The notes under the pieces are model-generated. The model was given only the letters and a program-made list of their open reading frames with translations. It had not been told where the DNA came from and searched no databases. From the NCBI GenBank assembly GCA_020346205.1, contig CP070776.1, forward strand, positions 133,039 through 138,646: a stretch of 5,608 bases of DNA, in the 5' to 3' direction. Positions 1 through 4,342 of this stretch are shown here, in pieces; positions within the stretch are counted from its first letter, which is position 1, and each line of letters begins with the position of its first letter. The position numbers and the translations under genes are program-made. Source of the DNA: Deltaproteobacteria bacterium (GTDB lineage Bacteria > Desulfobacterota > Desulfobulbia > Desulfobulbales > BM004).

Positions 1-249
1 GACATGGAAGAGCTCCTGGTTAACTTCTTGGAAGAATTTCTCTATCTCTATGATGCAAAAAGACTGGTCTGTACCAGATTACAGGTAGGTGATATCAGGG
101 AGCACAGGATATATGCCAAGGCCTGGCTGCAGGAATTTAACCCAAATAGGGATAAAGAATTGCTGGGTGTAAAAGCTGTTACCTACCACCAGCTTTTTAT
201 TGGCAAAAAAAATGACACGTGGACCGCCCGGATATTTTTGGATATCTAG
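1..249 (+). CDS. Archease, RtcB RNA-ligase activator (C-terminal part; 5' end outside window)
   Basis: The reading frame is open from base 1, so this is the 3' part of a longer gene. About 82 codons are visible, whereas archeases are usually about 140 residues. The Met codon at base 4 is internal and should not be taken as the start. What is seen: an 'ELLVNFLEEFLYL' helix, then the typical C-terminal block 'GVKAVTYHQLFI' and the ending 'ARIFLDI'. The final Leu-Asp-Ile is a family hallmark, and its Asp is known to help bind the metal in archeases. Archease speeds RtcB guanylylation and allows multiple turnovers in the cytoplasm. The next gene, 18 nt downstream on the same strand, is rtcB, which makes the assignment very secure. 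The N-terminal metal-binding residues lie outside the window and cannot be checked. Confidence 0.93.
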   Translation, partial: DMEELLVNFLEEFLYLYDAKRLVCTRLQVGDIREHRIYAKAWLQEFNPNRDKELLGVKAVTYHQLFIGKKNDTWTARIFLDI

Positions 250-267
250 GTTTTAATAGGAAATTTC

Positions 268-1722
268 ATGAAAGAACTGACCATTCATAATCTTAGACAG
301 ATAGATCAGTATCGCTGGCTGATTCCAAGACAGGGCAAAATGCGTACTGATGGCATGGTCTTTATGGACAAACATCTTCTTGAACATATTAAAAATGATA
401 AAAGTATCGCACAGGTTGCCAATGTTGCATGGCTTCCCGGTATAGTTGGGCGAAGCCTGGCGATGCCGGATATGCATCAAGGATATGGTTTTCCCATTGG
501 AGGTGTTGCAGCTTTTGATCCTGACCAGGGTATTGTTTCACCAGGAGGTGTGGGATACGATATCAATTGCGGAGTACGTCTTTTGCGTTCAACGCTTACA
601 AAGTCTGAGATAAAAGATGAAATTCCAAATCTTGTCAACTGCCTCTTTGCAAATATTCCCTCAGGTGTCGGGTCCAAACAACCGGATTTAAAACTCAATA
701 AAAAAGAACTGAAGAGAGTCCTGGAAAAAGGAGCGCAATGGGCAGTAAAAAATGGTTTCGGTATTCAAGATGACCTGCTGCACATTGAAGAGTCCGGTTG
801 TCTCACATGGGCAGACCCTGAAACTGTTTCTGAACGGGCTCTGGATCGTGGCCAGGCACAACTGGGCACTTTGGGTTCTGGAAATCATTTTGTTGAAGTC
901 GGCTTTGTTGATACAATTTTTGACGAGAAACTGGCAGAGGGTATTGGTCTTTATAAAGGGCAGGTCACCATAATCGTTCACACCGGTTCACGGGGTTTGG
1001 GACACCAGGTATGTGGTGATTATATCCGTCTGCTACAGAATGCTTCAAGGAAATATAAATTTGACCTGCCGGACCGGGAACTGTGCTGCGCCCCGGTTCG
1101 TTCCAATGAAGGTAAACAATATCTAGCAGCCATGGCTGCTGCAGCCAATTTTGCCTTTGCCAATAGACAGATTATAACTGAAGAAGTCAGAAGAACCTTT
1201 GAACAGGTTTTGGGGCTGGGAGCGCAAAAAATGGGCCTGCAGCTTGTTTATGATGTCTGCCATAATATTGCAAAGTTTGAATCCCATGAGGTCGATGGCA
1301 AAATTCGTGAGGTAGTGGTGCATCGCAAAGGCGCAACACGGGCCTTTCCTGCCCATCACCCAAAGGTGCCGGCTGCATATCAGGATACCGGTCAACCGGT
1401 GCTGATCCCGGGGGACATGGGGCGTTATTCCTATGTGCTTGTTGGAACCGACAGAGCCCTGAAAGAGACCTTCGGATCAGCATGCCATGGAGCTGGCAGA
1501 TTAATGAGCCGTCATGCTGCTAAAAAAATGGCTAAAGGACATAATATTACAGCAGAACTTGCTGAAATGGGTGTTACTGTCAAAGGTGCCGGCCGTGCCA
1601 CCCTTATCGAGGAAATTCCCCAGGCTTATAAGGATGTGGAAGATGTGGTACGGGTTGTCCATGAAGCGGGAATTGCGAGCAAGGTTGCTAGATTGCGACC
1701 GTTGGGAGTTATTAAAGGTTAG
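268..1722 (+). CDS. rtcB: RtcB, GTP-dependent 3'-phosphate/5'-OH RNA ligase
   Basis: RtcB joins RNA ends carrying 2',3'-cyclic phosphate or 3'-phosphate to 5'-OH ends through an enzyme-GMP intermediate, using two Mn(II) ions, in tRNA splicing or RNA repair. The 484-residue length is the full family length. Visible catalytic residues, each offset by +3 from the Pyrococcus enzyme numbering I recall, are D98 and C101 in 'GYDINCGV', H207 in 'GSGNHF', H238 in 'VHTGSRGLG', H332 in 'DVCHNIAK', the guanylylated H407 in 'SACHGAGR', and K483 next to the C terminus. 'HRKGATRAF' (352-360) and 'LIPGDMG' (379-385) are further signature blocks. No intein is present. The start at 268 has an AGGAAA ribosome site at 258-263, 4 nt upstream. 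It follows archease by 18 nt and precedes the cysteine-cluster gene by 9 nt, so the genes are probably co-transcribed. No RtcR-type regulator is visible. Confidence 0.98.
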   Translation: MKELTIHNLRQIDQYRWLIPRQGKMRTDGMVFMDKHLLEHIKNDKSIAQVANVAWLPGIVGRSLAMPDMHQGYGFPIGGVAAFDPDQGIVSPGGVGYDINCGVRLLRSTLTKSEIKDEIPNLVNCLFANIPSGVGSKQPDLKLNKKELKRVLEKGAQWAVKNGFGIQDDLLHIEESGCLTWADPETVSERALDRGQAQLGTLGSGNHFVEVGFVDTIFDEKLAEGIGLYKGQVTIIVHTGSRGLGHQVCGDYIRLLQNASRKYKFDLPDRELCCAPVRSNEGKQYLAAMAAAANFAFANRQIITEEVRRTFEQVLGLGAQKMGLQLVYDVCHNIAKFESHEVDGKIREVVVHRKGATRAFPAHHPKVPAAYQDTGQPVLIPGDMGRYSYVLVGTDRALKETFGSACHGAGRLMSRHAAKKMAKGHNITAELAEMGVTVKGAGRATLIEEIPQAYKDVEDVVRVVHEAGIASKVARLRPLGVIKG

Positions 1723-1731
1723 GTATATTCT

Positions 1732-2166
1732 ATGGTAAATGTTTCGGAGATATTTGTCTGCCAACAGTGCGGATATTGCTGTCAGGGAGAAACCACGGTC
1801 TCACTTGATGAAAGCGACCAGGATAGAATGATTAAACATCTTGGCATGGAACGTGAAGAAGTCGCCCGGAGATATTGGCGCCAGAACGGCAATACCATCC
1901 AAATGAAAATAGTCGATGGCCATTGTATCTTCTATGATAGCGGTTGTACGATACACAGCGGCAAGCCATGGCGTTGCACGCAGTGGCCCCTGCATCCAAG
2001 CATGCTGGACTCAAAAGAGAATTTTGAGATCATCAAGGAGTCATGTCCGGGAATAAACCGGGAACTCTGCTACGAAGAATTCTGTAAAAAGTTCTCTACG
2101 CTACTCCAACTCAAAAAGAAAAAAAATGAGGCCAAACCGTTTTGCGTTTCGAAATCCTCTTTTTAG
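1732..2166 (+). CDS. YkgJ-family cysteine-cluster protein (putative Zn/Fe-binding, function unknown)
   Basis: This 144-residue soluble protein carries the YkgJ/UPF0153 cysteine signature. A C-x2-C-x2-CC knot lies at C10, C13, C16 and C17. 'GHCIFYDSGCTIH' follows with C65 and C72, 'KPWRCTQWPLHP' with C82, and 'ESCPG' with C105. More cysteines (C113, C118, C138) lie toward the tail. The family is generally described as metal- or Fe-S-chelating, with no settled biochemical role. There is no signal peptide or membrane segment. The start at 1732 lies 9 nt after rtcB. The ribosome site is weak: an AGG at 1721-1723 overlaps the rtcB stop, which suggests translational coupling. The last 25 nt overlap the start of rlmH, and the Lys-rich tail (127-135) with the final residues may matter little. 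Position in an archease-rtcB operon suggests, but does not show, a role in RNA metabolism. Confidence 0.87.
   Translation: MVNVSEIFVCQQCGYCCQGETTVSLDESDQDRMIKHLGMEREEVARRYWRQNGNTIQMKIVDGHCIFYDSGCTIHSGKPWRCTQWPLHPSMLDSKENFEIIKESCPGINRELCYEEFCKKFSTLLQLKKKKNEAKPFCVSKSSF
2128..2131 (+). promoter_or_regulatory. Ribosome binding site supporting the TTG start of rlmH
   Basis: A GAGG core sits 10 nt before the TTG codon at 2142, inside the end of the cysteine-cluster gene. In the rlmH frame a TGA at 2127-2129 blocks any upstream extension. No ATG or GTG lies between that stop and 2142, so TTG is effectively the only conventional start giving a full-length protein. Confidence 0.55.
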
Positions 2167-2609
2167 GCAAAACAAAGGAAGCATACCTGGCCGCTGGGAT
2201 TGCAGATTATAGCAAACGCTTGGCACACTATATTCCTACGGAAATTAAGATTCTAAAAGAGAAGAAGATAAAAAAAGGGGATTCTGAAAAGGTTCTTATT
2301 GAAAAGGATAGCGATATCCTGCTGCAAAATGCAAAGGGCTCACATATCGTTTGTCTGGATCGAACCGGCAGGCAGATCAATTCATTGGAGTTGGCGGCTC
2401 TCGTCGGACGTTGGGAGATGCAGAGTCATAAAAAAATCACATTTATTATAGGCGGCCCTTTGGGATTATCTCCAGGGATCCTGGCAAAGGCTGATCTGGT
2501 ACTTTCTTTTTCAGCAATGACTTTTACCCACGAGATGACCCGCCTGCTTCTGCTGGAGCAGCTTTACCGGGCCTTTACAATCAAGGCTGGAGAAAAATAT
2601 CACAAATAA
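2142..2609 (+). CDS. rlmH: RlmH, 23S rRNA (pseudouridine-1915-N3)-methyltransferase
   Basis: RlmH (formerly YbeA) is a SPOUT-class methyltransferase that acts as a dimer on the assembled 70S ribosome. It uses S-adenosylmethionine to methylate N3 of pseudouridine 1915 in helix 69. The product is 155 residues, identical to the usual family length, which supports the TTG start. Visible signatures are 'CLDRTGR' (71-77), the SAM-loop 'FIIGGPLGLS' (101-110), 'LSFSAMTFTHEM' (121-132), 'LYRAFTI' (141-147) and the C-terminal 'YHK' (153-155), where many homologues have YHR. This C-terminal stretch contributes to the knot and the active site in known members. It overlaps the upstream cysteine-cluster gene by 25 nt, indicating coupled translation. 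It ends 7 nt from the stop codon of the convergent nfu gene. No strong terminator hairpin is visible after it. Confidence 0.96.
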   Translation: MRFEILFLGKTKEAYLAAGIADYSKRLAHYIPTEIKILKEKKIKKGDSEKVLIEKDSDILLQNAKGSHIVCLDRTGRQINSLELAALVGRWEMQSHKKITFIIGGPLGLSPGILAKADLVLSFSAMTFTHEMTRLLLLEQLYRAFTIKAGEKYHK

Positions 2610-2616
2610 TGATTCA

Positions 2617-2838
2617 TTAAACAGATTCGACCGATACAATCTCAGGAATCTCACTTTTTACGAATTTTTCAATTCCTTCCTTCAGCGTCATCTGGGACAT
2701 GGGGCAACCCTTACAGGCTCCTGTTAACTGCACCTTAACTATACCATCGTCTGTAACATCCACCAGGATAACGTCTCCACCATCCTTTTGCAGGGCAGGC
2801 CTTATTTTATCTATTGCTTCCTGTACTTTGTCTCTCAT
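2617..2838 (-). CDS. Minimal Nfu / NifU C-terminal-domain iron-sulfur scaffold protein
   Basis: This 73-residue protein consists only of the NifU C-terminal (Nfu) domain, which assembles or carries a [4Fe-4S] cluster at a dimer interface and hands it to target apoproteins in the cytoplasm. Seen: the N-terminal helix 'VQEAIDKIRPALQKDGGDV' (5-23), a strand pair, and the cluster motif 'GACKGCPMSQMTL', with the conserved CxxC at C42 and C45. There is no N-terminal NifU/IscU domain and no A-type domain, so this is the short stand-alone form common in anaerobes and archaea. The start at 2838 is supported by a GAGGAG site (2848-2853, - strand) 9 nt upstream. It is transcribed alone, convergent with rlmH and divergent from folD. 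A supply role for Fe-S-rich enzymes such as the nearby CooS is plausible but inferred. Confidence 0.93.
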   Translation of the reverse strand: MRDKVQEAIDKIRPALQKDGGDVILVDVTDDGIVKVQLTGACKGCPMSQMTLKEGIEKFVKSEIPEIVSVESV

Positions 2839-2900
2839 AAGAATTTACTCCTCGTCTCATCGGTCAAATGGTTCAAACTCATCAATAAAATTGGCTTCAA

Positions 2901-2929
2901 CATATAGCACAGAGAAATCTACCAGACAA
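2901..2929 (-). promoter_or_regulatory. Candidate sigma-70-type promoter for nfu
   Basis: Read on the - strand, TTGTCT (2924-2929) and TATATG (2901-2906) are separated by 17 nt, each matching four of six consensus bases. Transcription would begin near 2894 and give a leader of about 55 nt before the nfu start. The spacing and position are good, but the hexamers are imperfect and the region is AT-rich, so chance matches are likely. Confidence 0.3.
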
Positions 2930-2990
2930 GACTGATCAATACCTGCCTATAAAAAATTTGAAAAATATATAGTTTTTGAAGCTTTTTTTC

Positions 2991-3021
2991 TTGACTTTTT
3001 ATCCGTAATACTACCTATTAT
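2991..3021 (+). promoter_or_regulatory. Candidate promoter directed toward folD
   Basis: TTGACT (2991-2996) is a strong -35 match. TATTAT (3016-3021) is a good -10, but the spacer is 19 nt, longer than the preferred 17. Transcripts would carry a leader of roughly 240 nt before folD. A closer promoter may exist that I cannot recognise in this AT-rich sequence. Confidence 0.25.
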
Positions 3022-3271
3022 CTTAATCAGTAAAAATACCTATAAGCAAATTAGGGCTTTGATTATTCGTCGTTTTTGAAATTAATGAAATCCGGCCTTG
3101 AAAAAAAAAGAATATTTAGTTAGCTTTGTCGCGTCGCATTTTACCGATATCATTTTGTTTCTACCTGTTTTGTGAGTAAACGTTCATTTTTCTCTTGGCC
3201 AGAACTATGTGAAAAATGTAGCAGATATTTAGGTTTATTAATCATAATTAGATGCCCCAAGGAGAGACTTT

Positions 3272-4183
3272 ATGAGTGCAAAACTGATCAGTGGAACCGA
3301 GATAAGAGAACAAATTCTCGAAGAGGTTGCAGCAGAGGTTAAGGATATAAAAGAGAAACATGGTATCGTTCCCGGTCTGGTAACGATCCTGGTTGGTGAA
3401 AATCCTGCCTCTATTTCTTATGTAACCCTCAAAATTAAAACAGCCAACCGTCTCGGATTTCATGAGGTGCAGGATAACCAGTCACCTGATATTTCCGAAG
3501 AAGACCTTCTTGCCCTAATCGATAAATACAATAATGATGATTCCATCCATGGAATCCTCGTTCAGCTTCCCCTGCCTAAACATATAGACGAGAAGAAGGT
3601 TTTGAATGCCATAGATCCTGACAAGGATGTCGATGGTTTTCATCCTGTTAACGTCGGCCGTCTGATGATTGGTGGCGATGAAGTGAGGTTTCCGCCATGC
3701 ACCCCGGCTGGCATCCAGGAAATGATCGTACGCACAGGCGTCGAAACAAGCGGCGCTGAAGTTGTTGTTGTGGGCCGCTCCAATATCGTCGGCAAACCAA
3801 TTGCCAACATGATGCTGCAGAAAGGTCCAGGAGCCAATTCAACTGTCACCATCGTTCACACCCGTACCAAGGATCTTGCTGGACACTGTAAAAGAGCAGA
3901 TATCCTCATAGTTGCTGCCGGGGTTCCGGGACTCGTAAAGCCGGAATGGATCAAGCCAGGAGCCTGCGTAATCGATGTCGGCGTCAATAGGGTAGGGGAA
4001 AAACCCAGTGCCAAAGATCCTAACAGGATGGTAGCCATTCTCCGCGGGGATGTTGACTTTGATGCAGCCAAGGAAATTGCCGGCTCAATTACTCCGGTAC
4101 CTGGTGGAGTTGGTCCTATGACCATCACAATGTTGATGAAAAATACCCTGCGGGCAATGAAACTGACAGCAGGAATTTCATAA
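3272..4183 (+). CDS. folD: FolD, methylene-THF dehydrogenase / methenyl-THF cyclohydrolase
   Basis: FolD is a bifunctional cytoplasmic enzyme that interconverts 5,10-methylene-THF, 5,10-methenyl-THF and 10-formyl-THF using NAD(P). It supplies purine and formyl-Met synthesis and, in acetyl-CoA-pathway organisms, the methyl branch. The 303-residue length is slightly above the common 280-300. Seen: the N-terminal folate domain with Y50 and K54 in 'ASISYVTLKIK', Q98 in 'GILVQLPLP' and D121 in 'DKDVDGFHP', which match the catalytic Tyr, Lys, Gln and Asp of characterised FolD proteins. The Rossmann segment 'VVVVGRSNIVGKP' (164-176) and the C-terminal 'PVPGGVGPMT' (275-284) follow. A short insert, 'QKGPGANSTVT' (183-193), lies after the Rossmann helix, as in some deltaproteobacterial homologues I recall. 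The start has a strong AAGGAG (3259-3264) 7 nt upstream. It is followed by cooS on the same strand after 159 nt. Confidence 0.98.
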   Translation: MSAKLISGTEIREQILEEVAAEVKDIKEKHGIVPGLVTILVGENPASISYVTLKIKTANRLGFHEVQDNQSPDISEEDLLALIDKYNNDDSIHGILVQLPLPKHIDEKKVLNAIDPDKDVDGFHPVNVGRLMIGGDEVRFPPCTPAGIQEMIVRTGVETSGAEVVVVGRSNIVGKPIANMMLQKGPGANSTVTIVHTRTKDLAGHCKRADILIVAAGVPGLVKPEWIKPGACVIDVGVNRVGEKPSAKDPNRMVAILRGDVDFDAAKEIAGSITPVPGGVGPMTITMLMKNTLRAMKLTAGIS

Positions 4184-4235
4184 ATAAGTTGTTCAATAAG
4201 GAAAAGCAGTTAAAAAGAGATATTCTTTAAAATAG

Positions 4236-4264
4236 TTGATGCCGGTAAAGCTGGTAATGATTAT
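4236..4264 (+). promoter_or_regulatory. Candidate cooS promoter overlapping a Fur-like site
   Basis: TTGATG (4236-4241) and GATTAT (4259-4264) lie exactly 17 nt apart, each matching four of six consensus bases. The -10 falls inside the Fur-like palindrome, the usual arrangement for Fur repression. The start point would be near 4271, with a leader of about 72 nt. An alternative pair, TTGTTC (4291-4296) and GATAAA (4314-4319), also with a 17-nt spacer, lies closer to the gene, and I cannot choose between them by eye. Confidence 0.3.
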
Positions 4265-4271
4265 CATTATT
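4253..4271. promoter_or_regulatory. Fur-box-like operator upstream of cooS
   Basis: The 19-base element matches 16 of 19 positions of the classical Fur consensus GATAATGATAATCATTATC. Its core is a perfect 7-bp inverted repeat, TAATGAT (4255-4261) and ATCATTA (4263-4269), around one central T. It lies 71 nt upstream of the cooS start and after the folD stop. A weaker relative (4308-4326, 14 of 19 matches, one good half-site) lies closer to cooS. Fur or a Fur-family regulator at this site would link CO dehydrogenase expression to iron supply, which is sensible for an enzyme with several Fe-S clusters. The function is inferred. Confidence 0.55.
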
Positions 4272-4342
4272 ATATTAAGCAGATTATAATTTGTTCACTG
4301 GTTAACTAATAATGATAAACAAAATTTTGTGAGGAATTAATA

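Larger units (their letters stand above)
2839..3271. other. AT-rich divergent intergenic region between nfu and folD
   Basis: This 433-nt non-coding stretch separates the divergent nfu and folD starts. It is visibly richer in A and T than its flanks, with several homopolymer runs (2951-2956, 2982-2989, 3101-3109). It holds the ribosome sites of both genes and one candidate promoter in each direction. I found no convincing gene, tRNA, terminator hairpin or known folate-linked riboswitch consensus in it. The stretch from about 3025 to 3260 would be an unusually long folD leader if the promoter near 2991 is real. A small RNA there cannot be excluded by eye. Confidence 0.7.

Noticed and set aside
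2623..2651. A 6-bp inverted repeat AGATTC / GAATCT near the end of nfu.
   Set aside because: It has a 17-nt loop and low GC and lies inside coding sequence. It is not convincing as a terminator.
2699..2935. A plus-strand open frame of 78 codons opposite nfu.
   Set aside because: It is antisense to a clear Nfu gene, is Ser/Thr-rich with no recognisable domain, and lacks a ribosome site.
2857..2946. A minus-strand open stretch of 29 codons upstream of nfu whose translation looks protein-like (ends 'DEFEPFDR').
   Set aside because: It has no ATG, the only GTG lacks a ribosome site, and it is very short. It overlaps the candidate nfu promoter. It could be a gene remnant, but nothing supports that.
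2972..3080. A 9-bp direct repeat GTTTTTGAA at 2972-2980 and 3072-3080, 100 bp apart.
   Set aside because: It is short and AT-rich, as expected by chance in this spacer. No further copies or flanking similarity were seen.
3195..3210. A TTGGCC...GT element resembling a sigma-54 -24/-12 promoter before folD.
   Set aside because: The -12 GC is absent (GT instead) and no enhancer-like site is visible.
4210..4230. An imperfect AT-only inverted repeat after folD (AAAGA / TCTTT).
   Set aside because: The stem is 5 bp without GC pairs and with no U-run, too weak for a rho-independent terminator.
4184..4342. A CooA-type CO-responsive operator in front of cooS.
   Set aside because: No TGTC-N8-GACA-type inverted repeat was found in the spacer.
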